A stretch of DNA of 64,000 nucleotides from Simmondsia chinensis (lineage: Eukaryota; Streptophyta; Magnoliopsida; Caryophyllales; Simmondsiaceae), in the NCBI GenBank assembly GCA_018398585.1, contig JAGTTD010000022.1, positions 3,003,501 to 3,067,500 on the forward strand. Reading direction: 5' to 3'. Shown here in pieces: positions 1-11,329 of the stretch (positions within the stretch are counted from its first letter, which is position 1; every line of letters starts with the position of its first letter). The position numbers were made by a program, and so were the translations under genes. The notes beneath the pieces were generated by a model that was not told where the DNA came from, made no database searches, and saw only the letters and a program-made list of their open reading frames with translations.

Positions 1-99
1 CACGTGATTTTTTGTGGTGCCCCCCTAACCACCTCCTAGGATGGTCAAAAAGGTGTCATGTCCCCTTTTTTTCTTTTTTATTTGGCCCTTTTTTTTAAC

Positions 100-460
100 T
101 AAAAAATTACCTAAATTATAAATACGGTTTCAAAAAAGAATCAAAATTTTTTTATTTTTTCAATATCAAACTTAAAATTTTCAAAAAGTTTCAATATCAC
201 ACCTTTATATGACGTCGTTAGTTTTTGCCTATGCGGTATTTTTAAAGAAAGAGAAAAGTATTTACATTCCTCAAAATTTTGTAAATATTTAAAAAAATAA
301 TTTATATATCTTTTTAAATGTCATGTCAATAAAAGAATTAAGGTATGACGTTAAAAATTTTTGAAAAGTTTAAACGTGACTTTAAAAAAAATTAAAAAAT
401 CTAAACAAAATTTTTAAATAGTACTTAAAATTTAAATAATTTTTAGTAAAATATCCAATA
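100..460. repeat. Foldback MITE, family F3 (copy 1)
   Basis: The two halves are imperfect reverse complements: the left arm with a cacacctttatatgacgtc-type segment mirrors the right arm near aaggtatgacgttaaaaa. The same arms recur near 44.1-45.5 kb and 48.85-49.47 kb, which makes this a dispersed family. No coding potential and no clear TSD seen; ends are approximate. Confidence 0.5.
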
Positions 461-1613
461 GAAATATGGGTAAATAAATAGTTTTGTTTTGGTGAACTGG
501 TAAATAAATAGTTGAACAATGAACAAACTAATACTATACGTTGTAAATGTGTCCTCGTATGTTAAGTACACCTATACCCGACATTTGTACTGTGTTTGGG
601 TCCCTACATTTTCAATGGTTTTTCTTTTTGTCATGTCTTTAATTGCTGATTCTCATTTTTATTTCTTTTTTACTTTACAACTAATTTTTTTTTGGATGAT
701 GATAATAAGGATAATACTAATAATAATAATAATCACTAGCGTATTATATTTCGAAAATACAAAACAGAAAGGACTAAATGCAACTATAACAGTTTATTAA
801 AAGACTGATTATTTACTATGGTAATAAAGTAACTTAATTTTGAAAAAGAGTTTAGGCCCGGGTTAAGTGGTGTGATGTGGTGACTCCTATGGTTGATATG
901 ACAGAATATTATTCTGAGAAAGACCATCCAGTACGTCTTGGGTAAGGGGAATAAATTTCGAACTTCTAGCTACTGCACGAAACCTAACAACTCTCCTATG
1001 ACTTCACTTACCTTTCAAAGAATGAACAATGAATATTTTGTTAAAATTTGGTGTCGAATGTTTTTTCTCATAACATGTTATTGTTCGAGAAATTCCCAAT
1101 AAACCGGGAGTCGGGTAACCACACAATCTCAGGTGTCGAGATGTTACACCAATTGATAGTGTAACCTAGATTATTAGGGTTAGGGTTAGGGTTAGGGTTT
1201 GATAGTTTGAGAAAGAGAATTTAGATGAGAGAGAGAGTTAGAAGAAGGAGATGAGAAATGTTGTTTTATTATTGTTATTGAATTACTCAATTTGCATATG
1301 TATTTAAAGAGTTACATAGTAACTTATCACAAGAATATCCCTAATCGACTTAATCAACTCAACTACAAATTCTTTATCTATACTAATAAACTAATTATCT
1401 AAAGAAACTACAATTGCATGTAACATGAGACCATGTAATCACTTTCTTTAAGGCTTATTTTGGAGTACAAAATATCCTCGAGGATACAATGACAACCAAA
1501 AATAAAGTGAAGATATGTAAGCGGAGAGATAAATTGAGATAAACGAGAATGAAGGTTTTCAAGATTTTCACAACACTTTCTTATGAATTTATTCAAGTTT
1601 TTCTTGCAATTAC
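461..1613. other. Non-coding AT-rich stretch with a short TTAGGG run
   Basis: No gene is supported here. Open frames such as 519-800 are low-complexity products of AT-rich DNA. At about 1170-1198 there are about four head-to-tail TTAGGG units, which is the vertebrate-type unit and not the usual plant TTTAGGG. GA-rich sequence follows at 1205-1255. Confidence 0.5.
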
Positions 1614-1775
1614 TAATAGACTATAATCTAGAGTATTCTAGAATGTTCCTAGGGTTTAGGGTTTTACCCTTTTGTCCTTTGACTTATGTAATCTATATGG
1701 ACATTATATTGTACTTTGCCTATATATTGAGGCATCCTATGTACTCGTTTATTCATTCAAATATAATATTTCTCA
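1614..1775 (+). repeat. 5' LTR of Copia-1
   Basis: It matches 6316-6489 almost base for base. The 3' copy has about 12 extra bases in the middle (agtcttttggtcatt region). It ends in CA immediately before the primer-binding site. Confidence 0.92.
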
Positions 1776-1787
1776 TGGTATCAGAGC
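1776..1787 (+). other. Primer-binding site of Copia-1 (initiator tRNA-Met)
   Basis: TGGTATCAGAGC, the complement of the 3' end of plant initiator tRNA-Met, starts at the first base after the 5' LTR. Confidence 0.93.
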
Positions 1788-2238
1788 AATACCCTTGATA
1801 CCCTCTTCTCTCAAAAAAAAAAAAAAAAAAAGAAAAAAGAAGGGGAAAATCGTTCCATCAGAACCCTAACTCCCTCTTCTCTCTGGCGCAGCCACACCCC
1901 TCCCCTCGGCCTCCTCTCTCCACCGCGCTCGACCCTAGTGCCTTCGCACGTCCGTCCTGCCTCCCCTAGTGCTGTGCACCTCGCCCTCCTCTCTCCCGCA
2001 CGAACGACCTCCCGTTCTCCCAACCGTCTCTTCTCCGGGCGGCTGCTCCTCCCTTGCGCCGCCACCTCTTCACTCCCCGCTGCGGCCGCCTCCCTTGGCT
2101 CTGATTCTCTTCTCTTCTGCTGTTCTTCTTTGTCGTTTGTCGGGTTTTCTTTTTCTCTTATGCGCGTGAAGTGTTGAAATCCCTAGTAAGTACTTCTTTT
2201 CCCCTCCTTCCTTCTGGTTTCAAAATTTATTTTGAGTA

Positions 2239-3120
2239 ATGGCAACTAATCCGAATCGATCCTACGCTAATGCCCTCCCCTCCTCCCCTCCAAGCGCCGA
2301 CCGCACGGTGGTTGGTAGCCCATCGAGGGCGATGGCCGACACCCCTCTTGTCGGAACCACCACCACCGCTATTTCTTTCTCTCGGTCGGTGGATGCCGGT
2401 GTCGCCATCTCCGGTGCCCCACCACCTCTTGGGAGATCATTGTCGACCCCGGCACTTAATCTGGGCATCCCACCTCTACCGAACCCCTTCCCTTCGCTCG
2501 CCCCATCCACGGCTGGTTTCGTCGGACCCCTCTTATCCGGCGGCTTCCTGTCGATGGAAGGTGGTTCCGCACCAATCCTCCCTCCGGCCCTCTCTCAGGT
2601 CGGTGGTGATGGTGCGGCGCCGCCAGCCTCCCTCCCACACTATCTAAACCCTAATTACTTAAACCCTAATTATTTAAACCCTATTATTTACAATCATCCT
2701 ACTTCTCCAATTGTTCTCCCTTTATCAAATATAACGAGCTTTGTTACAATCAAACTCGAATCAACTGCCGATTATCCACCATGGAAAGAATAATTTAACA
2801 TGCTACTACTTGTGCACCAACTATTAGGGTTCATTGATGGGTCTTAGCCCTGTCCCCCTGCCCAAATAACTCTCCCCACAGGATCGACTTATTCTAACCC
2901 GGATTACATTCCATGGTTCCGCACAGATCAGAGTCTCCGATCTTGCATAGCCGCCACACTCTCCCGCCCTCTTATTAAGGATATTGTTCGTCATCCAACC
3001 TCTAAAGTCATGTGCGATGCCCTGGCTAAGCGTTTTCGGGATCACTCCATGGCTAAGGAGTATGACCTCCGAACTCAACTCATAAACTTACGAAAAGATG
3101 GCAAAACCATGGATGCATAC
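2239..3120 (+). pseudogene. Copia-1 gag remnant
   Basis: An open frame of 184 codons starts at 2239 with a Pro/Ser/Ala-rich N-terminus and three copies of a YLNPN-type repeat. After a stop near 2791 the gag homology resumes in another frame at about 2880-3115, with NPDYIPWFRTDQSL, a KRFRDHSMAKEYDLR-like segment and a TMDAYLSD segment. These align with the gag of Copia-3 (NPDYTSWTCTDQSI, KRFRDHSLAKEFDLR). The match stops abruptly at about 3125, so the C-terminal half of gag with its zinc knuckle is lost. Not functional. Confidence 0.85.
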
Positions 3121-3124
3121 CTTT

Positions 3125-4290
3125 CTGACGCCTAACCCAGGTATTCTCTATAACCTTCTTCCTTATTCTGGTCATAAAAGTGTGCTTGTTGGAAATGGGG
3201 CATTACTGCCTGTCACACATGTGGGCTCTATCAAAATACCAAAAACATCCCTTCATTTAAACAACGTCATACTAGTTCCCAACTTAACCCACAACCTTCT
3301 ATCAATAAAGCAACTATGTCGTGACAACAAGTGTCGAGTTGAATTTGACTCCAACTCTTTTTGTGTTAAGGACCAGGTTACGGGGACACCGCTTCTACAA
3401 GTGTCAAGTAATGGACCACTATATAACTTCTCACCTCATGATGTTAGGCTTCTTGCTCGGGTCACTCACGGCTCATTATGGCATCAGCGACTAGGGCATC
3501 TAGGGAATTCAGTTCTTAATACTTTATGTAAACAACATTTTTGTCCTTCTGTCAAATTTTTGGATAAATGTTCTTCCTGCTATTTGGGTAAATCTAGGAA
3601 ACTATCTTTTGAACATGTGCAGTCGCCTCATGATGTTTGGTAGTCGCCTGTTTACTCTAATTCCGAATATAAGTACTATGTTTCATTCGTTGATGACTTT
3701 TCCCGCTTTACATGGCTATATCCGATGCGACGCAAATTTGAGGTTTATGACATTTTCACCTATTTTAAAACTTTAGTTGAAAACCAATTTAATCAGAAAA
3801 TTAAGGTTTTTCAAAGTGATGGTGGAGGTGAATTCGATCATCGGCGCATGAATGCGCTATGCCAGGATGCTGGGATTCACTTTCGACTATCCTGTCCTGA
3901 TACCCCCGAACAAAATGGGGTGGCGGAACGCAAGCATCGACATTTATCTGAAATGGCACGGACTCTCCTCATTCACTCCAAATTTCCTTAAGAATTTTGG
4001 GATGACGCCTTCTGCACGGCATGTTTTACACTTAAACCGTCTTCCAAGCCAAATCTTTCTAATTTTTCTTCTTTCCAAAAGTTTTTTCATATCAATCTTG
4101 ATTATAATCGTTTTAGAGTCTTTGGGTGTGCATGCTATCCTAACATCATATCCCGTGCCCCTCATAAATTAGCCCCCTGCTCCATTCCCTACATTTTTCT
4201 TGGGTATGCGGCTCGATATAAAGGTTATCAGTGTTTTAATGTTTTAAACAAACGAATGTACGTTAGTAGGCATGTTGTATTTGATGAAAC
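3125..4290 (+). pseudogene. Copia-1 protease end, pre-integrase and integrase remnant
   Basis: The frame at 3098-3643 begins inside the region after the protease active site (GHKSVLVGNG, HNLLSIKQLCRDN) and runs into the pre-integrase domain with LWHQRLGHL and a Cys pair. The integrase core follows at about 3650-3990, with the second catalytic Asp in FQSDGGGEF and the Glu in QNGVAERKHR. Stops lie between the parts (for example at 3641 and 3989). The C-terminal integrase region to about 4290 is readable only in shifted frames. The protease DSG active site is absent because the deletion removes it. Confidence 0.85.
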
Positions 4291-4689
4291 TTGATTCCCT
4301 TATCCTGAACTTGTTCGCTCTCAGATGCCCATAACTGATGCTTCCCATAATGCACCGTTAGTCATCTGTACTTCCCCCTCTCCGGGTACTGCCTGGGGAA
4401 CCCTGAGTCAGGTCACTGCCGCGACCCTGCCGCCCAACACTGGGCAACCACCGCTGTTGCAAGCGGCTCACCCCCCCCCCCCTCGCCTGCTGGTGTTGGG
4501 GCTCCAACCCGGCCACCCTCGCAACCCTTGCCTACGCCGCTCTCGCCCGAGCCCACAACCCCTTCCCCCTCTGTTTCCCCGAGCCCCGTCCCTACCGATG
4601 ACGCTGCCTTGTCATCCATCCCGGGTGTCGTGTCCGACCCAAGCTCCGAGCTTGCCCCACCTCCCTCCCCACAATCACCGGTTTAAAAT

Positions 4690-6300
4690 GTGCATCCTAT
4701 GTGTACTAGACTTAAGGACAGAATCCGCGAACCTCGATACCCACATTCCCTGTCCTCCATTATAGTTATCCAGGAGCCCACATGTAAGTCGCAGGCTGCT
4801 AAAAATCCCCAGTGGCAGCAAGCCATGGAGGATGAATTTAATGCCCTCCTCCTTAACCACACTTGGGACCTTGTTCCCCATGATCCCCCGAAAAATCTTG
4901 TAGGAAGTACTTAAAAATATAAGGTGAAGTATAAAGCAGATGGTTCGGTCGAACGGTTCAAAGCTCGCCTTGTTGCTCAGGGTTTTCACCAACGTGAAGG
5001 CCTTGATTATAAGGAGACTTTTAGCCCTGTTGTAAAGCCCACCACCATACGTTTTATACTCACATTTGCTGTCACTTACAACTGGCCTATACAGCAGTTG
5101 GACGTTAAAAATGCCTTCCTATATGGTCATCTTAAGGAAGAAGTTTATATGAAACAACCACAGGGTTTCATACATCCGAAATACCCTAATCACGTATGTC
5201 GCCTTCGCAAAGTGTTGTATGGTTTGAAACAGGCTCCCCGGGCATGGTTCCAACGGTTTAGTACGTTCCTTATTAGTCTTGGTTTTGTTTGTTGTTAGGC
5301 CGACCCCTCTCTTTTCATCCATAAAACCCGTTCCCATATCACATGTCTTCTCCTCTACGTTGACGATATCATCCTCGCTGGGTCTGCCCACTAGCACTTA
5401 ACAACCCTCATTAAGTCACTTTCCACCCAATTTGCGATGAAGGACCTTGGACCATTGCATTTCTTTCTCGGTGTCCAAGCCTCTCGCAACTCTAGTGGCC
5501 TCTTTCTTTCTTAACACAAGTACACCGTTGACCTCCTCACCAAACACAGTCTTTGTGATGCCAAACCAGTTAAAACCCCCCTCCCCACCCGAGCACATCT
5601 CTCCCTGAGTGACGGGGACCTTCTTGAGGATCCTACTGAGTATAGAAGTGCAGTGGGTGCTCTGCAGTACCCCACTATGACCCGCCCAGACATATGCTAT
5701 GCCGTAAACCTGGTCTCTCAGTTCATGCATGCTCCTCGCACCCCTCACTGGCAGGCTGTGAAGCGCATTCTTCGGTATCTCAAATCTACTCCTGATCATG
5801 GTCTCCTCATACAACCTGCTCCGACTCTCTCTCTCACCTCCTTCGCTGATGCCGACTGGGGTGGATGCCCTGACACTCGTCGCTCTACCACTGGCTATGC
5901 TGTCTACCTTGGCCCCAATCTTATCTCTTGGCATGCCAAAAAGCAGATAACTGTCTCTAAAAGTACGACAGAATCTGAGCATCGGGCTATGGCTCAAGCT
6001 GTTGCCGAAGTGACTGGCTCCGTTACATCATGTGCAACCTCGCTCTTCGGCACCCAGGTCCTATCATCGTTTACTGTGACAATGTTTCCGCCTCGTACCT
6101 TGCCGCTAATTAGGTATCCAATGACCGTAGCAAGGATGTGGATGTTGATTTTCATTATGTTCGAGAGAAGGTCCTCAAGGGTGATCTCCAAGTTCACTAT
6201 ACGCCGACCAACGAACATGTTGCAGATATCCTTACTAAGGGTCTTGCCATTGATCGCTTCTTTCAACACAAGGCCAATCTTCGCGTGCTACCACCCCGCT
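4690..6300 (+). pseudogene. Copia-1 reverse transcriptase and RNase H remnant
   Basis: RT begins near 4690 and continues at 4924 with [20 protein letters not shown] and [13 protein letters not shown]. After a stop at 5296 the YVDD catalytic motif is still readable at about 5353-5370 (LLYVDDIILAG). RNase H follows from 5653 with DADWGGCPDTRRSTTGY and STTESEHRAM, then runs out of frame after about 6000. Multiple stops and frameshifts make it non-functional. The linker at 4325-4700 is a C-rich, proline-rich stretch typical of copia between integrase and RT. Confidence 0.88.
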
Positions 6301-6315
6301 CAGATTGAGGGGGCC

Positions 6316-6489
6316 TATTAGACTATAATCTAGAGTATTCTAGAATGTTCCTAGGGTTTTATGTTTTACCCTTTTGTCCTTTGACTTATGTAATCTGTAG
6401 GGACATTATAGTCTTTTGGTCATTGTACTTTGCCTATATATTGAGGCCTCCTATGTACTCGTTTATTCATTCAAATATAATATTTCTCA
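6316..6489 (+). repeat. 3' LTR of Copia-1
   Basis: Second copy of the LTR. It follows the purine tract ending gggggcc and is followed by ATTAC, the same five bases that precede the 5' LTR. Confidence 0.92.
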
Positions 6490-6768
6490 ATTACTTTCCA
6501 TAATCTCATCTCCTAAACATGATAATGAAGGGATTATTTATAGTTTATAAATGTCTCTTCATGAAGGGATACAACCCTTCATAAAGTAACACTTTCTTTT
6601 TAATTTTTTACAATACTTGCAAGCAAATACATTTCATGTGTATTTTTTCAAATGAATTAGAAGGAACTTTTATATAAAAGAGGGTTTAAAGACGCTCTAA
6701 AACATCACCCAAAGAACCGCAAAAAAAGACCAGAAAAACCCGTGCAATAACTGTCAAAATTACCCTGT

Positions 6769-6910
6769 GTTTCGACACACACATCAACACTCAGGTTTCT
6801 ACACTTCTGTAAGATTTGTGTGTCGACACAAGAGCCCTGTGTGTCAACACACAGCTGTTCCAGTTCGGTTCTGTCTATGTGTCGACACACAGCCTTGCGT
6901 CTCGACATAC
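6769..6910. repeat. Cluster of palindromic TGTGTCGACACA units
   Basis: Five related units lie in about 140 bp. Two are near-perfect palindromes centred on GTCGAC (6817-6830 and 6878-6892), one is a variant with GTCAAC (6837-6854), and two are diverged (6769-6782 and 6897-6910). They open short frames on both strands, but those look like by-products of the repeat. Confidence 0.6.
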
Positions 6911-7882
6911 TTTCTATGCAAGTCAAATACACTTAAAATTAAGTATTGGGATAATCTTTAATACTTTATTTATCATATATATTTTAAAAATACACCAATA
7001 ATTATTATGCATGTTTTTATAATAAATATTATGACTTTTTCGTTCTTTGTGATGCGAGTTGCAATTGATTTTTTTTTTTTTTTTTGGCCAATAGTTTCCC
7101 TTTATTTGAGGGAAGTTGTCATTTTTCCAGTTTTGTCCCTTTTTTATGTTATGGTCTATTTTGTTACACATTTTTAGATATCAAACACCAAAAAAAAAAA
7201 AAAAAAAAAAAAGAATTAAAATTGCATTTTTCACATTTAGATAAATAAGTCTAAAATTTAAGATATGCACATTAAATTTAATTGGAAAGAATGTAACTTT
7301 TTGTTCCTAAAATAGGATAAATACAAATATTTTGTATATATATAATTTAGATACATAAAATTATTTTGTATATAATTTGAATATATAAATTTATAAGTAT
7401 TATATAATAAAATAGGATTTTGTTATAAAATTATATTTGTTAAAATAATTTTATGAGTACATATGAAACATAAATATTTACATAATTTATAGGGTTATTT
7501 AAATCAAAGGTCCTTATATTTTATTAATTGTGTTAATTTAGTCAGTGTACTTTAATTGTGTTAATTTAGTCTATTTACAATTAAGATTGTGTCAATTTTA
7601 TTTTTAGGGTGAAATTTATGTTTAGCTGTTAATAAAATTTTCAATAGTCCGGTCTTGAGTTGTGTTAAATTGAGTTAACGCATGAATTTGTAATGGTTTG
7701 ATATCCAACATGATTGTATTTTAAAAAATTATGTTAATAACTTAACTTAAATTTAATCAAATAACTAAATTAAATATTATAAATTAAGACTAAATTGATA
7801 TAATTAAAAGGATATAGGAATGAAAGTGCAAGTGGACAATCACAGGGAAAGGACACCGTTGTTCCTTGAGACCTAGGACTTG
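6911..7882. other. AT-rich intergenic DNA
   Basis: No gene or complete element recognised. It contains homopolymer A and T runs (about 7070-7085 and 7188-7212) and repeated gtgttaatttagtc segments near 7530-7590 that look like a decayed direct repeat. Confidence 0.4.
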
Positions 7883-7892
7883 TACTAGATGA

Positions 7893-8942
7893 AATTTTTT
7901 ACCAACTTGACACCTTTTTAAAAAAAAATTATCGCAATGGTATCATTGTAAAAATATTTATTAAAATAGTACTATTTATTGTAGCATACTCAATGTACGC
8001 CTTTTGAAACGGTGTACGCCCATCGTTGATCACTGTACGCCGTTTCTAATGGCATACGGTGAATAGTAATTTTTTTTTTCAGAAGTACAGGTAATTTGTA
8101 ATTTAAAATTATTACATTAAAACTATTCTAATAAATAATTTAAATTTTTAATAATTTTTTAAATTTTTTTAAGAAAGTATATTAACTTTGTCATAAAATT
8201 ATATGTGTCATCCTTTTAATTGTCACGTTATCTACCACATATTCTTTTTGAATGTCATGTTATTTTTTTAAGTAATTGTCCTGGTCACTTATAAGTAGTT
8301 GATACCTTTCGTGTACTTTTCTAAATAATATTTTCTTTCTGGTCGTTTTTGCAAAGTATGTTGCCCTTACTATGTAATATATCATTTTTCAAAACTTTCA
8401 TCATTTATGTTTTCATCCAAAAAGTAATGCATAATTTTCATTTATATAATATTGGTTCAACAAAAATTTAACGAGTACCTAAATGATGAAATGACCTGTA
8501 TATATTATCGTTATTATTCACTATATTAAATATAGTAAATAGAAAGCAACATACATTCCCAGTGCCCCAATGGCTCCCGCCTATGCAAGGTTTAGAGGGG
8601 TGGATGTACGCAGCCTTCTCTCTTCAGGGTGCTACCCTGAATAGAGGCTGTTTCCGAGTACCCAAACAACATACACTGTTATGACGAAGTTAATATACTT
8701 TTTTAAACAATTTTAAAAAAGTATTAAAATTTTAAATTATTTATTGGAATAGTTTTAATACAATAATTTTTAAAATACAAATTAGCAATGCTTCCATAAA
8801 AAAATAAATAAATAAATTTATTGTTCACCGTACGCTGTTACGTTGAGTATGCTACAATAAATGGTGTCATTTTGGTAAATATTTTTACAATTGTGCTATT
8901 TTGGTAATTTTTTTTAAAACGTGGCAAGTTGGTAAATAACTC
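7893..8942. mobile_element. Foldback / long-TIR DNA element (MULE-like)
   Basis: The left arm (about 7893-8200) is the imperfect reverse complement of the right arm (about 8680-8942). Both arms carry TTTACCAACTTG near the ends, a segment equivalent to tttattgtagcatactcaa, and a long AT-rich inner part. TACTAGATGA occurs at 7883-7892 and again at 8943-8952, giving a TSD of 8-10 bp. Long TIRs plus a TSD of this size suggest a non-autonomous Mutator-like element, though hAT is possible if the TSD is 8 bp. No transposase is present. A separate SINE or LINE tail is inserted in the loop. Confidence 0.72.
8556..8666 (-). mobile_element. 5'-truncated SINE/LINE tail inserted in the foldback loop
   Basis: Read on the minus strand it has the window's shared tail: cggaaacagcctc, then ccctgaag, gaaggctgcgtacat, then a gcgggagcc segment and gcactggg. 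The 9-bp TSD CAACATACA flanks it (8547-8555 and 8667-8675). It has no 5S head. It could be a truncated SINE or a truncated RTE LINE. Confidence 0.75.
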
Positions 8943-8952
8943 TACTAGATGA

Positions 8953-9555
8953 GGGTTTGTACCAAGGTGAAGTATTCGCAAGACCTGGTAAAATTTAATA
9001 CGATGCAAAAATACGATACGAATATGAAATGAAAATAGCGGGTTTAGGTTAGAGTTTTTAAATTCGGATTGAATTTGGGTCGGCTTATTTAGCCTGTTTA
9101 AGTATTTGGGTTGAATTTGGGTTTGACCCATTTAATCTGTTTTTAACCCGCTTGACCTCTTTATATAATTATATTAGGTATCTGAATGGTCCATTATTGT
9201 TATTATATATAGAATTTGGGTAACCTATTCCACATAAGATAATTTAAATATATTTAGTAATATTAATTTGACAGTTTATTATAAATACATTGTGTATTTA
9301 TTGCTAGTATCAACCATTAGGTGTATTATTGACATATCTGTAAGTTAGAAACAAGCATTTATTAGAAAAAAGTCATTGATATAATTAAATGGGTAACCCA
9401 TGGATTACCCGTTTAATAATCAGGTTGGGTTAGGATTGAGAGTTCCTAGCCCGTATAATAAATGGGTCGGGTTCGGGTTGACTTCATTTCTAAGACCCTT
9501 CACATAACACGAACACGAACACAACACGACATGACACATTTGCCACCCCTAGCAT
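8953..9555. repeat. Decayed hAT-type MITE
   Basis: The right end ttgccacccctag, preceded by a run of cgaacacgaacacaacacgac-like sequence, is the usual end of plant hAT MITEs of the GGGTGGCAAA type. The left end (aggtgaagtattcgcaag...) is badly eroded. The interior has inverted gggttgaatttgggtttgaccc / gggtaacccatggattaccc motifs. Boundaries are approximate. Confidence 0.4.
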
Positions 9556-9582
9556 TCACTATTTATTGAAAATATTAAATAT

Positions 9583-10085
9583 AATTATTTATATTTTAGT
9601 ATTTGATAATTATTAAAATAATAAAAAGTTGTTTAGCCTTTTAATATATTTTTTTTTTTGGGTATCTTATATTTTTGCCGCATTAATAGATAGGATCCTG
9701 TATGGCATGATGACATCATACTTCGTATGAAAAGTTGTTGTTACAGGTCACTTTAAATACCCTGTATAATATACTAATAAAAATACCCCTCTTGACGGAG
9801 CATGTCATTTTAAATACTCACTAAAGTAAAGGGGTATTACCGATTGGCAATAGGTTTTTTTTTTTTTTGAAAAAGGAGGTCAAGAGGGTATTTTCGTTAA
9901 TATATTGTGGTGGCTATATAAAGTGACCCAGCACGTTAAGTTTTTTCGTAGAATATAATATCGATACAGTGAAGGGTGTCCTCTTTATAATACGGAAAAA
10001 AATCTAAGGTACTAGAAATATAAATCAAAAAGGTACTTTTTATTATATCCACAAATATCGGGATACTAAAATATAAATAAATAAC
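9583..10085. repeat. Foldback MITE, family F2 (diverged copy)
   Basis: The left end aattatttatattttagta mirrors the right end actaaaatataaataaataacc. Next to the ends both arms carry ataataaaaag-type and attaatag/ttataa segments, as in the better copy at 43180-43720. No clear TSD remains. Confidence 0.45.
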
Positions 10086-11288
10086 CTTAAAAATAAGAAG
10101 TTATTATTGTTAGAGTAAAAATTATTATTCTCACAGTAATAATTTAACTTTAAAAAAATGAAAATTATAAAGCTGTTTTAAAAACTAACAATTTCTCTTT
10201 AATAATATAAGTGTATTATGATAATCACATTACTCAAAAAGAAATGTCTAATTGAATATGTGTATAATAATGATTTGAGTGACCTACAAGAGCCTTGTCT
10301 TAGTAGTAAGACACAAGTGAAGGGATAGAATATTACTTTACATCAAAAGATTTAGAGCTCGTTTTTTCCTTGAATCTCTTTTTGAGAAATTTTTAAGTTA
10401 ACTGACTCGTATAATGTATAAATAGTTGCATAAGTCGAGATTTATCGAATAATCGGTTTAAAGAAGTAATGATTTGGGTTGGGGGAGTGGGTGGGAGGCT
10501 GCTTTTGGAGGAGGCAGGGCATGTGGTACACATGGTTTGGAATGTAAAGTGGAAAACGCATGACTTCTTCTCCCCATCTTGCTTCCACGTGGCGGTCAAA
10601 GTCAAACTTCTACCCATTTCTCTGCCACCACTCTTTTTTTTCTTTCCAATTTTGTGCATAATTTTATTTAAGGGTAAATTATAGAAAATTTTTTTAATTT
10701 TTATTTTAAAAATAGAAAATTTGTTTTAAAAATAAAATTACTTATTAAACTATCTCACTTTTAAAAAATTATTATTTTGTCTTTAAATAATTTTTTTGAC
10801 CATTTTGTCTGTTAAAATACAATAGTTAAATATTTAATTTTATTTTTAGGTAGGATTTTATGTTTTGAGGACAAAAGAAGATTTTTTTCAAATTTATAAA
10901 AAGGAACTTTTTATATTTATAAAAATAATTATTTTAATTAATTATATAGTAGTAATATTATAATATCAAAAAAATATTATATTTTATCTTATAATATTTT
11001 TTATAAAAATTTTAAAAATATTTTTTATCTTCTAAATTTATAATATTATTACTATAATTAACTAAAAAAATTATATCTGTTATAAATATATAAAATCTTC
11101 TTAATTCTATTACGAAAAATATAAATTTTTTTTAATTTTTTCCTAATAATATAAAAATTCTTCTAAAAATGTAATTAAACATTTAACCCCTCACTTTTGA
11201 GGAGCAAAATGGTCAAAAAAAGTTTCATGGGGATAATGATAAATTTTTGAAAATGATGGGGTTTTTTGAGTGCTTTTATTTGTAAGAA
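10086..11288. other. AT-rich intergenic DNA with a short G-box/W-box patch
   Basis: No gene supported. At 10100-10220 there is a fragment of an AT-rich repeat (attattattgttagagtaa...) also found near 47.2-47.5 and 52.3 kb. Around 10470-10640 the composition becomes balanced and includes CCACGTGG followed by two GTCAA (W-box core) sites. This could be a relic of a promoter, but no adjoining coding region is visible. Confidence 0.35.
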
Positions 11289-11329
11289 ATTTTTTTTTTT
11301 TTTTTTTTTTGCCAAACAACAAGAGCATA

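Larger units (their letters stand above)
1614..6489 (+). mobile_element. Copia-1: Ty1/copia LTR retrotransposon, decayed
   Basis: This is a complete but dead copia element. It has 162- and 174-bp LTRs, a primer-binding site directly after the 5' LTR, a purine-rich tract (attgagggggcc) before the 3' LTR, and the 5-bp TSD ATTAC at 1609-1613 and 6490-6494. The polyprotein order is gag, pre-integrase, integrase, RT, RNase H, as expected for copia. The frame is broken by many stops and frameshifts, and the segment from late gag to protease is missing. Both LTRs start TATTAG or TAATAG instead of TG, a trait shared with Copia-3, so the two are probably related families. Confidence 0.93.

Noticed and set aside
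519..800. 93-codon open frame
   Set aside because: Low-complexity hydrophobic product of AT-rich DNA (Ile/Phe/Leu runs); no homology or context.
1811..2065. Arg/Gly-rich minus-strand frame
   Set aside because: Antisense of the CT-rich Copia-1 leader; the K/F end is just the A-run.
4325..4765. Proline-rich 146-codon frame as a host gene
   Set aside because: It is the C-rich linker between integrase and RT of Copia-1.
6769..6910. CRISPR-like array
   Set aside because: Repeats are short, palindromic, unevenly spaced and in a plant genome; no cas genes.
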